Source: Hymenobacter sp. GOD-10R
GTDB lineage: Bacteria > Bacteroidota > Bacteroidia > Cytophagales > Hymenobacteraceae
DNA: 64,000 nucleotides
Direction of reading: 5' to 3'
NCBI RefSeq assembly: GCF_035609205.1
Contig: NZ_CP141185.1
Coordinates: 1 to 64,000 of the forward strand
Part shown: piece after piece, positions 32,608 through 41,885 of the stretch
How positions within the stretch are numbered: the first letter of the stretch is position 1
How the letters are laid out: each line of letters starts with the position of its first letter
Notes under the pieces: generated by a model
The model's database searches: none
What the model saw: the letters and a program-made list of their open reading frames with translations, nothing else
Told to the model about the DNA's origin: nothing
Made by a program: the position numbers and the translations under genes

Positions 32608-35067
32608 TTAGTAGTGGAAGGTGAGGCCCGCGCCCCAGCCGTACTGGTTGTCGTAGTTGGTGCTGAGCGAGGCGTATTTGCTCACCATGTAGCGGAAGCC
32701 GAGGGTGAACTCGCGGTCGGTATTGCCCCGGATGTCCATAAATACGTTGTTGCTCAGGGGGATGTCGCGGCGCTCCAGTTGCGCCCGCAGCTGGCCGGTG
32801 AGGTCGGTGCGCAGCTCGGCGCGCACGAGCAGGGGCAGCAGGTAGTACACGCCGACTTCGGCCTGGCGGCGGAAGTTGCGGTTGTTCTCCGCCGTGCGGC
32901 GGTTGCCGCCCTCGGTGTCGGAGGCGGAGCGCAGGGTTTTGTTGTCGCGCAGGTCGTAGCCCACGAAGGCGGCCAGGAACTGCCGCTTGTCGAGGTAGCG
33001 CAGCAGGTGGGTTTCGGTTTCGTAGTTGCCCTGGTAGTTTAGCCGGCCCTCGAATTCGAGCGCGTTCTTGTTGTTAGAGAGGTTGGCATCCAGAAAGCTG
33101 CCCTGCGAGTGCATTGCCAAGTCGGCCCAGGGGTAGAGCTTGTTGTCCTCGCGCTTGAGGTGGCGGTAGCCCGTGCGGGCGTACTCGTTCTGCGGGCTGC
33201 CCTCGTAGCTGATGACGCGGGCCATGCCCGACATCATGTGGTAGAGGGTGTGGCAGTGGAAAAACCAGTCCTGGTCCTCGTTGGCGTCGAACTCGATGGT
33301 GACCTTGCCCATCGATTGAATGTCAAACGTGTGCTTCATGGGCGAGTACGCACCCTGGGCATTCACGAGGCGAAAAAAGTGCCCGTGCAGGTGCAGCGGG
33401 TGGCGCATCATGGTCATGTTCTGGAAGACCATGCGCACGTTTTCGCCCTTGCGGATGGGAATGTTGTCGGACTCGGACAGGGTTTTGTTGTCGAACGACC
33501 AGACGTAGCGCAGCATGTTGCCGGTCAGGGTGAGGTGGATTTCGCGCCACTGCTTCGTCGAGTCGAGGGTGGTGGGGTGCAGGGCGCGCAGCTGGTTGTA
33601 ATTGAAGTCGCCGCTCATGCCGCTCGTGCCACCCATGGCCATGCCGCCCATATCCATGCCGCCCATGCTGCCCGAATCCTGCAGGCTGCCCATGCCCATG
33701 CCGCCCTTTTCCTGCTGGTTCATCGGGCGGTTGCGGGGCGGGGCCGTGGAGGTGGCCGGGGCTGTGCCCTGCTGCATGTCCATGCCCGCCATGGGCGCTT
33801 CGCCTTTCGTAGCGGGCGTCTTCGCGGCCTGGCTGCCGCTCATGTCCATGCCTTTCATGTCGCCACCGGCCGGGGCCGAAGCACGTTTCTGGTTCATCTG
33901 GCCGGCCCCGCCCATCTTCATGCCGCTCATGTTGCCCATGCTGTTCATCTCCCGCGTCATCTGGAAGTAGTTGAGCTTGGGCAGGTCGGGGGTGCGCATC
34001 GGCTCGCCCTGTCCGAAGTAGCCGGAGGTGTAGCCCGACACGTCGGAGGAGGTGGCCCGCAGCTCGGCCGCGCCCATCGGGGGCACGGTGATGAGCAGGT
34101 CGTAGGTTTCGGCGGTGGCAATTTCCAGCTTGCTGGTCGGGAAAGGCACCACATTGATGCCATCGGCGGCGATGACCTGCATGGGTCCACCGGCGTACTG
34201 CAGCTTGAAGTAGGTTGAGGCGCCGCCGTTGATGACGCGCAGGCGCACCACCTCGCCGGGCCGGGCATCCTTAAAGTAGCTTAGCTCCTGCCCGTTCATC
34301 AGGAACTTGTTGTAGAACACGTCGGCCACGTCCATGGCCGGCATCCGCTGCCACTCCTGCTTGAGCTTGTCCTTGAAATAGCCGGCGGCCAGGGCCTCGC
34401 CGTAGCTCTGGGTCGCGCCTTTCTGCACGGCAAACCACTCGCCGGCCCGCTTGAGGTAGCGCAGCACTTCGGTGGGGCGGTGGTCGGTCCAGTCGGAGAG
34501 CACCAGCACGTACTCTTTCAGCTGATACTGAATCTCCTTGGGCTGCACCACGATGGAGCCGTAGAGGCCCGACTGCTCCTGCACCATGGTGTGCGAGTGG
34601 TACCAGTAGGTGCCGCTCTGGCGCAGCGCAAACGTGTAGGTGTGCACCGTGCCGGGCTTGATGGGGTCCGTAGTCAGGTAGGGCACGCCGTCATATTTAT
34701 TGGGCACCAGCAGCCCGTGCCAGTGCACGGAGGTTTCCATGGCCATCTGGTTGTGGACCCGGATAACGGCGGTGTCGCCCTCGTTGAAGCGCAGCGTGGG
34801 GGCCGGAATCTGGCCGTTGATGCCGATGGCGTGGCGCATTTTGCCGGTGAAGTTGACCATGCGGTCTTCCACGTACAGGTCGTATTCCACCCGCTTGCCC
34901 ACGTAGCCGGCGCGGGGCATAACGACGGTGCCCAGCTGCTGCTTATCCGGCGGGGCCGATTGGGTGAGGTAGGGCTCCTTTTCTTTCGGCATCGCCATGC
35001 CAGGCATCGACTGCGCTCCGGCCCCGAGGGAAGCAAGCAGCAGGGTAAGTAAAATCAGAACTCTCAT
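32608..35067 (-). CDS. copA: multicopper oxidase fused to an outer-membrane barrel-like domain
   Basis: This 819-residue exported protein (signal peptide to about residue 19) oxidises Cu(I) to less toxic Cu(II) in the periplasm. Copper ligand motifs are HWHG (115-118), WYHSHT (about 156-160), HPLHLHGHFF (near 555) and HCHTLYHMMSGM (near 604). A Met/Gly/Ser-rich insert (about 375-500) with MGGMDM repeats probably gathers copper. Residues about 640-819 alternate in the way of beta-barrel strands and end in an aromatic (GLTFHY), like CopB outer-membrane proteins. It is the last gene of a two-gene unit with the DUF2231-like protein. The symbol is from the PcoA/CopA oxidase family, not the ATPase. 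Confidence 0.88.
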   Translation of the reverse strand: MRVLILLTLLLASLGAGAQSMPGMAMPKEKEPYLTQSAPPDKQQLGTVVMPRAGYVGKRVEYDLYVEDRMVNFTGKMRHAIGINGQIPAPTLRFNEGDTAVIRVHNQMAMETSVHWHGLLVPNKYDGVPYLTTDPIKPGTVHTYTFALRQSGTYWYHSHTMVQEQSGLYGSIVVQPKEIQYQLKEYVLVLSDWTDHRPTEVLRYLKRAGEWFAVQKGATQSYGEALAAGYFKDKLKQEWQRMPAMDVADVFYNKFLMNGQELSYFKDARPGEVVRLRVINGGASTYFKLQYAGGPMQVIAADGINVVPFPTSKLEIATAETYDLLITVPPMGAAELRATSSDVSGYTSGYFGQGEPMRTPDLPKLNYFQMTREMNSMGNMSGMKMGGAGQMNQKRASAPAGGDMKGMDMSGSQAAKTPATKGEAPMAGMDMQQGTAPATSTAPPRNRPMNQQEKGGMGMGSLQDSGSMGGMDMGGMAMGGTSGMSGDFNYNQLRALHPTTLDSTKQWREIHLTLTGNMLRYVWSFDNKTLSESDNIPIRKGENVRMVFQNMTMMRHPLHLHGHFFRLVNAQGAYSPMKHTFDIQSMGKVTIEFDANEDQDWFFHCHTLYHMMSGMARVISYEGSPQNEYARTGYRHLKREDNKLYPWADLAMHSQGSFLDANLSNNKNALEFEGRLNYQGNYETETHLLRYLDKRQFLAAFVGYDLRDNKTLRSASDTEGGNRRTAENNRNFRRQAEVGVYYLLPLLVRAELRTDLTGQLRAQLERRDIPLSNNVFMDIRGNTDREFTLGFRYMVSKYASLSTNYDNQYGWGAGLTFHY

Positions 35068-35071
35068 GGGG

Positions 35072-36181
35072 CTATTGCTTGGGCGTGGGGTGGTTCCGGG
35101 CCGGGTTGTTGTCCTTGAAGCGAAACTTGTCCAGCGGATTGGGCATCGTCATGCCGGGCATCGAGCCCGTCGCCGGCATTGCCTGGCCTTTGTCCATGCC
35201 GGGCATATCGGCCATGTTGCCCGGGGCCGGCGCGGGCTGCGCAGCGGGCGCGGGCTTCATGCCGGGCATGTCCGCCATTCCGTCCATTCCTGAAGGGGCC
35301 TTGCCGGGCTTTTTTGCCCCCGCTGCCGGGCTCTTCATGCCCGGCATATTGGCCATGCCGGACATTTCTTTCGGCTGATTCGGGCGGGCGGGCCGGCTCA
35401 TGTCCATGCCTTTGGGCATTGAGGGCGGGGTTTTAGCAGCGGGCATCTCCATGCCGGGCATGTCGGCCATGGCCCCCGCTTTGGGGGCCGGGCGGGCCGG
35501 CTTCGAGTCGGCCATTTTCATGGTGCCCATCTCACCCGCCGAAGCCTTAGCCGGAGCTTTGGGCGCAGTGGCTGGAGTGCCCATATCCATGCCCGACATA
35601 TCGGCCGCGGGGGATTGCGGGCCGGCAGCGGGTGCGGCCTGGCCGCCGGAACCAGCTGGTTCGTCGTGGTGGTCGGCCTCCATTTCCGAGTGGGCCGCAC
35701 CGGCCTCCTCGTGACCGTGGCTATGGCCGTGGTTTTTATCGAGCAGGTGCCCCTGCGGCCCTACCCCTTCAACGTAGACCAGCTGCGCGCCCCGGTGGCC
35801 GGCCACCGACAGCACGCCGGCCGCCGCCAGGGCAAACGCGAGCACCAGGATTTCGTAGGCCCGACGCTGGATTTTAAAGAAATCGCCGACGCCGCGCAGC
35901 AGCAGCGTGATGCCGGACAGCCACAGGGTATAGCTCGCGTACTTTTCGTGGGCCGCGAATACGGCCGCCGCCCGGGGTCCCAGGCCCATCGGCTCGGCGT
36001 GAAAAACGGTGCTCGCCGCCAGCGCCCCGGCAAAGCCGCCGGCCATGACCACTAGGGTAACCCAGCGCACCGGGGGCCAATCCTTGAATACCAGCACCGC
36101 CTGCAGGGCAGCGGCCAGCAGAATGAGGACGATGGGAAAATGCACCACCAGGGGATGCAGGTTGGGGAAATCTGAAAACAT
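35072..36181 (-). CDS. DUF2231-like membrane protein with Met-rich copper-binding tail
   Basis: The start at MFSDFPNLHPLVVHFPIVL gives 369 residues; six more codons are open upstream. The first 150 residues hold four membrane helices of the DUF2231 type (HPLVVHFP motif). The rest is a hydrophilic tail with His clusters (HGHSHGHEEAG) and at least five MPGM units spaced by Pro/Ala/Lys linkers, which is typical of periplasmic Cu(I) binding. It is 4 bases from the multicopper oxidase and probably feeds it copper. The 36200-36495 gap holds its promoter region and one AAATTATGCAA motif. Confidence 0.75.
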   Translation of the reverse strand: MFSDFPNLHPLVVHFPIVLILLAAALQAVLVFKDWPPVRWVTLVVMAGGFAGALAASTVFHAEPMGLGPRAAAVFAAHEKYASYTLWLSGITLLLRGVGDFFKIQRRAYEILVLAFALAAAGVLSVAGHRGAQLVYVEGVGPQGHLLDKNHGHSHGHEEAGAAHSEMEADHHDEPAGSGGQAAPAAGPQSPAADMSGMDMGTPATAPKAPAKASAGEMGTMKMADSKPARPAPKAGAMADMPGMEMPAAKTPPSMPKGMDMSRPARPNQPKEMSGMANMPGMKSPAAGAKKPGKAPSGMDGMADMPGMKPAPAAQPAPAPGNMADMPGMDKGQAMPATGSMPGMTMPNPLDKFRFKDNNPARNHPTPKQ

Positions 36182-36413
36182 AGGCGGCGTCGAAAGCAAG
36201 GCAGGCAGGAATTTGGGAGAATTCTCCCTGGCGGTAGCAGGGGGCCGGCGATGGCATAGCGGTTAGGATTAATAGCCGGAAGAGCCGGCTGCCAGCCACA
36301 ACCGCTGCCATTGCCAACCAAACTCCTTCCCCTGCCGAACCTTAACATCAGCCAGCCCTCATCCCTTTACGTGGGCCCCGCCTCCTAATGTTTGCAGCGA
36401 TTGGGGTGGAGAG

Positions 36414-36424
36414 TTGCATAATTT
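36414..36424 (-). promoter_or_regulatory. copper-island motif copy a
   Basis: Exact AAATTATGCAA on the minus strand, about 230 bases before the DUF2231-oxidase unit. One of six copies in this island. Confidence 0.55.
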
Positions 36425-36495
36425 CAGCGGTTTTCAGTCGGCCAGCGCCCGCCCGCTGGCCGCCCGGTAGCCAGCGGCTTAGTAGTAGTGCCTAC

Positions 36496-38592
36496 CTACT
36501 TCAGCGAGCGGCGCAGCAGTTGCGCGTTCAGGGCCACGATGACGGTGCTCGCGCTCATGAGCACCGCCCCAATGGCCGGGCTCAGCACGAAGTGCGGATA
36601 CAGGACCCCGGCCGCCAGCGGCAGGGCGATGACGTTGTAGCCCGTGGCCCAGAACAGGTTCTGCATCATCTTGCCGTAGGTGGCCTTGCCGAACTCCACC
36701 AGGTTGGTGATGTCGGTAGGCTTGCTGTTGACCAGGATGATGTCGGCAGTTTCGGCCGCAATGTCGGTGCCCGAGCCCACGGCGATGCCCACGTTGGCCT
36801 GGGCCAGGGCCGGGGCGTCGTTCACGCCGTCGCCGGTCATGGCCACGAACTGGCCCTGCGCCTGCAGGTCCTGCACGATTTTAACTTTCTGGTCGGGCAA
36901 AACCTGGGCGTACACTCCGTCGAGGCCCAGCTCTTTTGCCACGGCATCGGCCACCTGCTGATTGTCGCCGGTCGCCATGTATACTTTAATGCCCTGGGCC
37001 TGCAAGCGCTGGACGGCCTCTTTGGAATCGGTGCGGATGCGGTCGGCCAGGGCCACATAGCCCGCCAGCTGCCCATCCAGCAGCACAAAGACTACCGTTT
37101 CGACCCCGTTGCTAACGGCATCGGCGGGCAGGGCGATGTTTTTTTCCTGGAGGTAGCCGGGGCTGGCCACCACGACTGGCCGGCCGGTTACCGTAGCGGC
37201 CACGCCCTTGCCCGTCAGGGATTGGAAGTCCTGAACGGAGGGCAAGGCCAGCCCCCGCTTATGTGCTTCGCGCACGATGCCCTGGGCGATGGGGTGCTGC
37301 GACTGCTGCTCCAACGCAGCGGTCATGCCCAGCAGAGCGGCCTCGTCGAGGCCGGCAGCCAGCACTTTCACGCGGGTAACGCCGAATGCCCCTTCGGTGA
37401 GGGTGCCAGTTTTATCGAACACCATGGCCGTGATTTTGCGGGCTTCCTCGAAGGCCGTGCGGTTGCGAATCAGCAGCCCTTTGCGGGCCGAAATAGCCGT
37501 GGAAATGGCCACCACCAGCGGAATGGCCACGCCCAGCGCGTGGGGGCAGGCCGTCACCATCACCGTCACCATGCGCTCGATGGCGAAGGCCGCGCCCTTG
37601 CCCTGCCACAGCCACACGGCGAGCGTGCCGAGGCCGCCCGCCAGCGACACGGCCGTGAGCCAGCCGGCGGCGCGGTCGGCCAGGGTCTGGGTTTGCGACT
37701 TGGTGTTCTGGGCCTCGCCCACCATCTTCACCACCTTGCTCAGGTAACTGTCCGCGCCCTGGTGCGTGACCCGGATGCTGAGGGCACCTTCGCCGTTGAC
37801 GGCCCCGGCGATGACCTTGCCGCCCGCCGCCTTTTGCACCGGCACGCTTTCGCCCGTGAGCATACTCTCGTTCACGGCGCTGCTGCCGTCCGTCACTTCG
37901 CCATCGGTGGGAATCCGCTCGCCGGGCCGCACCAGCACCACGTCGCCGACGGCCAGGGCCGTGACTTTCACGTCCCGAATAGTATCGCCCTCCTTTTTGT
38001 GGGCGTCGGCGGGCAGCAACTGCACCAGTAGCTCCAGGGCGTGCGAGGCCCCGGCCACCGACTTCATCTCCAGGTAATGGCCCAGCAGCATGATGTCAAT
38101 CAGGGTGGCCAGTTCCAGAAACAGGTCCATGCCCTGCAGCCAGCCCAGGGTCACGGCCACGCTGTAGCCGTAGGCCACGCTGATGGCCACGGCCACCAGG
38201 GTCATCATGCCGGGCTGCCGGCTGCGCAGCTCCCCTACCGTGCCGCTGAGAAACGGCCAGCCGCCATACAGGTAAATGGCCGTGGCCAGCCCCAGCAGCA
38301 GCGGGGTGCTGTAGGGAAAAGTAAATTGGTGGCCGACCAGGTTCTGGAACATCATCGACCCGGCCACCACGGGCACCGACAGCGCCAGGCACACCCAGAA
38401 CCGGCGCAGGAAGTCGGCAATCATGGCCCCGTGGTCGTGGCCGCCCGCCGGACTATGGTCCATTTTTCCGTGGTCCATCTGGCTGTGGTCCATTTTGTTG
38501 TGGTCCATTGGCTGCGGTCCGTCGCCTGCGGTAGTGGGCGCAGGCGCGGACAGGGGGCGTTGGGCCATGGCGGGGTCGTGGGAGTGAATCAT
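36496..38592 (-). CDS. copB: CPH-type copper P1B-ATPase (CopB-like)
   Basis: The 698-residue membrane pump has a Met/His-rich N-terminus (repeated MDHxxMDH, then GGHDHGAM), eight predicted helices, a CPH metal-path motif (TACPHALG near 350), DKTGTLTEG near 392, the TGES actuator loop (SMLTGESVP) and GDGVNDAPAL. CPH marks the P1B-3 subgroup, which exports copper to the periplasm. It replaces the usual HMA domain with a histidine-rich segment. A hairpin precedes it. The ATG at 38592 was kept; the Met at codon 9 is an alternative. Confidence 0.9.
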   Translation of the reverse strand: MIHSHDPAMAQRPLSAPAPTTAGDGPQPMDHNKMDHSQMDHGKMDHSPAGGHDHGAMIADFLRRFWVCLALSVPVVAGSMMFQNLVGHQFTFPYSTPLLLGLATAIYLYGGWPFLSGTVGELRSRQPGMMTLVAVAISVAYGYSVAVTLGWLQGMDLFLELATLIDIMLLGHYLEMKSVAGASHALELLVQLLPADAHKKEGDTIRDVKVTALAVGDVVLVRPGERIPTDGEVTDGSSAVNESMLTGESVPVQKAAGGKVIAGAVNGEGALSIRVTHQGADSYLSKVVKMVGEAQNTKSQTQTLADRAAGWLTAVSLAGGLGTLAVWLWQGKGAAFAIERMVTVMVTACPHALGVAIPLVVAISTAISARKGLLIRNRTAFEEARKITAMVFDKTGTLTEGAFGVTRVKVLAAGLDEAALLGMTAALEQQSQHPIAQGIVREAHKRGLALPSVQDFQSLTGKGVAATVTGRPVVVASPGYLQEKNIALPADAVSNGVETVVFVLLDGQLAGYVALADRIRTDSKEAVQRLQAQGIKVYMATGDNQQVADAVAKELGLDGVYAQVLPDQKVKIVQDLQAQGQFVAMTGDGVNDAPALAQANVGIAVGSGTDIAAETADIILVNSKPTDITNLVEFGKATYGKMMQNLFWATGYNVIALPLAAGVLYPHFVLSPAIGAVLMSASTVIVALNAQLLRRSLK

Positions 38593-38623
38593 CCGGTGGG
38601 GAGCTAGGCGAAGAGTAAAAAAA

Positions 38624-38653
38624 AGCGGACTCGCGGCCAGCCGCGAGTCCGCT
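38624..38653 (-). terminator. intrinsic terminator after the DUF6799 gene
   Basis: AGCGGACTCGCGG pairs with CCGCGAGTCCGCT (38641-38653) around CCAG. On the minus strand it is followed by a run of nine T, an ideal rho-independent signal. Confidence 0.8.
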
Positions 38654-38717
38654 AGTCAAAGGAGTAGTTTCAACGCTCGCGGCGGTTAGCCGCGACCGCC
38701 GAGACCGGACCGGCCGA

Positions 38718-39074
38718 CTACATTTTCATGCCGTCCATTTTGTGGTGGCCTTTCGCGCCAGCGGGCATTTTCATCTTGCCGCTCATCATCATGCACTGGC
38801 CGTCCTTCATTTTCATGGTGGTGCCATCCTTCATTTTGCAGGTGCCATCGGTCATGCACACGGTGCCATCGGCCATGGTCATGTCGGCGGTCATCGGCAT
38901 CATCTTGCCGCCTTTCATCATGGTCATCTTGCCGTCCTTCATCATACAACAGTCCTGATGCGACGACTTGGTGGCGGAATGCGCGTGGGCGGTCTTCGGG
39001 GCCGTCTGGGCGAAGGAAACACTGGCCAGGCCGGCGAACAGAAGGGTGGCCAGCAGATAGGGGAGCTTTTTCAT
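38718..39074 (-). CDS. secreted Met/Cys-rich DUF6799 protein
   Basis: The 118-residue protein has a signal peptide (MKKLPYLLATLLFAGLASVSFAQ, residues 1-22) and then short repeats of the pattern MKDGKM, MxDGTx and MTDGTCKMKDG, with a CC pair. This matches the DUF6799 pattern of Bacteroidota. Abundant Met, Cys and His fit periplasmic copper binding. A strong terminator follows, so it is probably transcribed alone and only CopB lies beyond. Confidence 0.8.
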   Translation of the reverse strand: MKKLPYLLATLLFAGLASVSFAQTAPKTAHAHSATKSSHQDCCMMKDGKMTMMKGGKMMPMTADMTMADGTVCMTDGTCKMKDGTTMKMKDGQCMMMSGKMKMPAGAKGHHKMDGMKM

Positions 39075-39205
39075 GGGAGGGGGAAATGATTGTTATGGGA
39101 GAACGGGTGCGTAACTGGCCGCACCACGAGCTGCTCGTTCACGAGCAGTGGATGCGAGACGCGGAACCAGCCGTGTCAAAGGTCCGCCGGGGCTGGATGG
39201 GGTGC

Positions 39206-39243
39206 CATGACAAGCGTGGGGCTAATGCGTGAGCTTTGTCATG
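39206..39243. promoter_or_regulatory. imperfect inverted repeat upstream of DUF6799 gene
   Basis: CATGACAAGC and GCTTTGTCATG pair with one bulged base across about 17 bases, 130 bases before the gene. It could be an operator. Nothing else is visible in 39075-39303. Confidence 0.3.
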
Positions 39244-39303
39244 TTAGCCGACCCGGCGGTGCTTGTTGCGAAATCGAGGGAATTCAGCAGGTGGAACCCC
39301 ATT

Positions 39304-39342
39304 AAACCAAAAACGCCCGGCTCAGCCGGGCGTTTTTGGTTT
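39304..39342 (-). terminator. intrinsic terminator after the HMA gene
   Basis: Arms 39304-39321 and 39325-39342 (core CGCCCGGC and GCCGGGCG) pair perfectly over 18 bases around TCA. The arms end in A/T runs, so it can work in both directions. Confidence 0.8.
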
Positions 39343-39351
39343 AGCGAAGGA

Positions 39352-39561
39352 TTAGGCCGCTTGAATTTTAAAGCCGGCATTTTCCACGGCCTGCACGACT
39401 TGTTCTGAAGTGAGCTGGTCGGAGTTGACGGTCAGAATCTTATCGGGGTTGGCCGTGTCGACCTGCCAGTTGCCGGCTCCGGCTTGCTGGTTGAGGGCGG
39501 GCGTGACGGCTTTGATGCAGCCACCGCAGTTGATGTTGGTTTTGAATTGCAGGGTTTTCAT
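39352..39561 (-). CDS. HMA-domain copper chaperone
   Basis: The start at MKTLQFKTNINCGGC gives 69 residues; the open frame extends 24 codons further but they are not domain-like. The single ferredoxin-like HMA fold has the N-C-G-G-C metal site (Cys-x-x-Cys) and the usual beta-alpha-beta pattern ending ENAGFKIQ. It delivers Cu(I) to ATPases in the cytoplasm. It has its own terminator, and an AAATCATGCAA motif lies about 100 bases upstream. Confidence 0.88.
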   Translation of the reverse strand: MKTLQFKTNINCGGCIKAVTPALNQQAGAGNWQVDTANPDKILTVNSDQLTSEQVVQAVENAGFKIQAA

Positions 39562-39661
39562 GACGAGTTGAGTTAAGGAACCCGCACCGGGTTCGTGCCA
39601 ATACAACACGCAAAGCTGCGGCCAGAGTGGCACGCCAGGGGTATAGAATTGCGCAGGGGAC

Positions 39662-39672
39662 TTGCATGATTT
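39662..39672 (-). promoter_or_regulatory. copper-island motif copy b
   Basis: AAATCATGCAA on the minus strand (10 of 11 bases), 100 bases before the HMA chaperone. It is followed after 16 bases by TATACC. Confidence 0.5.
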
Positions 39673-39704
39673 CCCGTCACCCGGCCGTCAGCAGAAGAGC
39701 AGGT

Positions 39705-40046
39705 TTAGGCAGCTACTTTCATCCCCGCGCGGCAGGCTGCCTCGCAGCGGCGGCAGGCCTCGGCGCACTCCTTGCAGTGCTGCATGTGGGAACCGTGCTT
39801 TTCGCACTCGTCGCCGCAGGCTTTGCACACTTCGGCGCATTCGCGCAGCAAATGCGGGCCGTGCTCCGAGCCGCGGGCAATCAGGCGGGCCGTCAGGGCG
39901 CAGATATCGGCGCAGTCGCGGTCGAGGCTAATACAGCGGGCCATCATTTTCACATCTTCTTCCTGCAGGCAGGCGGTGGCGCAGTGCTCGCAGGCGGCGA
40001 TGCAGGCGTTGAGGGCGTCGAGGAGGGATTGGTTTTGAGCGTGCAT
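39705..40046 (-). CDS. Csp-like four-helix Cys-rich copper storage protein
   Basis: The 113-residue protein has about 14 cysteines in a helical pattern (CIAACEHCATACLQEE, CISLDRDCADICALTARL, CAEVCKACGDECEKH, CKECAEACRRCEAAC), typical of the DUF326/Csp family, whose helical bundle stores many Cu(I) ions. There is no signal peptide, so it is the cytosolic Csp3 type. It lies between the HMA chaperone and the HNH gene on the same strand. Confidence 0.88.
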   Translation of the reverse strand: MHAQNQSLLDALNACIAACEHCATACLQEEDVKMMARCISLDRDCADICALTARLIARGSEHGPHLLRECAEVCKACGDECEKHGSHMQHCKECAEACRRCEAACRAGMKVAA

Positions 40047-40109
40047 GGGTAATGGAATTAGGAGTGAACGGCGTTACGCCTGAGTTACCCCTGCTTATAC
40101 CCGCCGTGC

Positions 40110-41174
40110 TTAGCCTGGTTTTACATCAATTGCTCCTTGACTTGCATCATTTGGCGTTGCCGGGTCAAGCGGTAGTTCCACCATTTTCTCGAAGGATAGG
40201 GAGAACCGATGCTCTTCTCCTACACGCTTCTGATTGGAAGTAAAATCAACCCTTTTAAACGAGGCGGGGCCGTAGTCTGCCAGCCACGTTTCCCCAATCA
40301 AGAGGGGGAAAACGGGTATGTCAATAGTCTTCAAAGGAGGCGTAATCGCCAGGAATCGAACCTTATCTACTCGGCTAAAGGGCAATGCCAACTGAAAATA
40401 GTAGTTAGCATAGTAGAGCACAAACACCTTTTCCGGGATGTCGGCTGGTGATGTTCCGTTACGGGTAAAGAGCTGAGCGAAGGGTGCCGGAAATACCGGC
40501 GGACCGGGAATGGAGTGCATCATCACGCTCAGCAAGCCCATGCCCTGAGCTGCTTCATCATGCTCCTCCGAGGTAACGAACCGTTTGGCCCATGCATAAT
40601 CGGCCACTTCCTGCTCATCAAGTAAGCAAAGGGCCATTTTCAGCAACAGCTTAACTAGGTGAATCGGAATGTAGCTGGGGCGAGTAGTTACCAGCTGCGC
40701 CGAGTTTGTAGTCGCATCAATAATGAGCGGGTCCTGGCCCTGAATCGTCTTGATATTCAGACCTTCCGCGCCCATGGACACCTCTAGCCCGGTTTTGTTG
40801 TCCTTGAATTTGGGGACTTTCTTGTTCTTGCCTTTAATCTGGTTAAAGGTTCGGGCCACGCCCAAGTAGTTGGCGAACGAGTCTTCGTACTTCGCAAACA
40901 ACGCGTTGCACGTGTCGCACTCGAAGTAAGAAAGAATGTTGCGGTTGCCCATAAAGTCGGGCATTACGTGCGCATCCTTTCGGAACGACACCTCTGGTTC
41001 TGTTCTGCCACAAAACCGGCAAACCCGAGGCGTGGGCGTCCCCAGATAAAATGGCGTATCCGAAGGACCAACCATCATTTGACAAGTATATGCCCCAAAG
41101 AACTGTTTGGCACGTTGTTGATTTACTGCATCAGCCGGCATGGGTAGTTGCAATGTTTTGGTAATTCTGGCCAT
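40110..41174 (-). CDS. HNH_5-type endonuclease-like protein
   Basis: I took the start at MARITKTLQ (13 codons inside the open frame). Residues about 40-95 carry VCRFCGRTEPEVSF, AHVMPDFMGN and ECDTCNALFAKYED, the HNH_5 pattern of two CxxC pairs and a His. The remaining 250 residues are unrecognised. It has no tie to copper and sits inside the copper island as a separate cargo gene; a defence nuclease role is inferred. Confidence 0.7.
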   Translation of the reverse strand: MARITKTLQLPMPADAVNQQRAKQFFGAYTCQMMVGPSDTPFYLGTPTPRVCRFCGRTEPEVSFRKDAHVMPDFMGNRNILSYFECDTCNALFAKYEDSFANYLGVARTFNQIKGKNKKVPKFKDNKTGLEVSMGAEGLNIKTIQGQDPLIIDATTNSAQLVTTRPSYIPIHLVKLLLKMALCLLDEQEVADYAWAKRFVTSEEHDEAAQGMGLLSVMMHSIPGPPVFPAPFAQLFTRNGTSPADIPEKVFVLYYANYYFQLALPFSRVDKVRFLAITPPLKTIDIPVFPLLIGETWLADYGPASFKRVDFTSNQKRVGEEHRFSLSFEKMVELPLDPATPNDASQGAIDVKPG

Positions 41175-41281
41175 GAAGAGGACGTGGTGTTGTGAAAGAT
41201 AAAAGAGAAGCAAAACGTGGGGCGAAGCCTGGTAAGTTTCTAACTCATCTTATTTGTCTTCAACAACCGGCAATGATGTTG

Positions 41282-41875
41282 TTAATCAATGCTCTGTACC
41301 AAAGCCACCTGCTGCCGATAAGCCGAGGGCGAGCACTGCGCGAACCGCCGGAACTGACCCGAAAAGTGCGCCAGGCTGCCGTAGCCCAACTGTCGGGCAA
41401 TGCGCCCGATGTCGAGCCGGGAGGTCGCCAGCAGCTCCTGGGCGTAGGCCAGCCGCTGGCTGGTGATGTAGCTAATGAGGCTTTCGTGGCCGGGCAGCTG
41501 GGCGAAGGCCGCGTGCAGGCGGCGGCTATCCAAGCCCATTTCCCGGGCCAGGGTGGGAATTAATTCGCGGTGCCGCAGTGTGACGGCCCGCCGCAGCAGC
41601 CCGGCCACGGCCAGCTTCACCCGGTCAACCAGTGCCTGCGTGGGGCTTTCCAGCAGCGCAAAGCCGGCCGCGGCCAGTGCCAGGCGAATACGCGCCCAGT
41701 CCAGCTGCCCATCCAGGCTGACGACCGTCGCCGCGCCCAGCCGCACGTCTAGCACCCGCAGCCCCAGGCTTTCCAACTCCCGCCGTACTATCCGAATACC
41801 GCGCGAGCAGACCATGTGCTTGATGTAAAGCACACAGCCGGCATCGTCGGGCGTAAGGGATGGAGGCAGGGACAT
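41282..41875 (-). CDS. AraC regulator with degenerate HMA-like N-terminus
   Basis: The 197-residue product pairs an HMA-like first 75 residues (CVLYIKHMVCSRGIRIVRRELESLG, split) with an AraC DNA-binding domain (about 105-190; LAYAQELLATSRLDIGRIAR, YGSLAHFSGQFRRFAQCSPSAY). It closely resembles the regulator at 55615, but its second metal-site Cys is replaced (CSRG instead of CPQC). It lies 10 bases after the RND pump and is the last gene of that operon, so it may be an autoregulator with altered metal sensing. Confidence 0.82.
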   Translation of the reverse strand: MSLPPSLTPDDAGCVLYIKHMVCSRGIRIVRRELESLGLRVLDVRLGAATVVSLDGQLDWARIRLALAAAGFALLESPTQALVDRVKLAVAGLLRRAVTLRHRELIPTLAREMGLDSRRLHAAFAQLPGHESLISYITSQRLAYAQELLATSRLDIGRIARQLGYGSLAHFSGQFRRFAQCSPSAYRQQVALVQSID

Positions 41876-41885
41876 GACCAGAAGC

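Noticed and set aside
36388..38031. 547-residue open frame opposite CopB
   Set aside because: Antisense of a full P-type ATPase; no recognisable motif.
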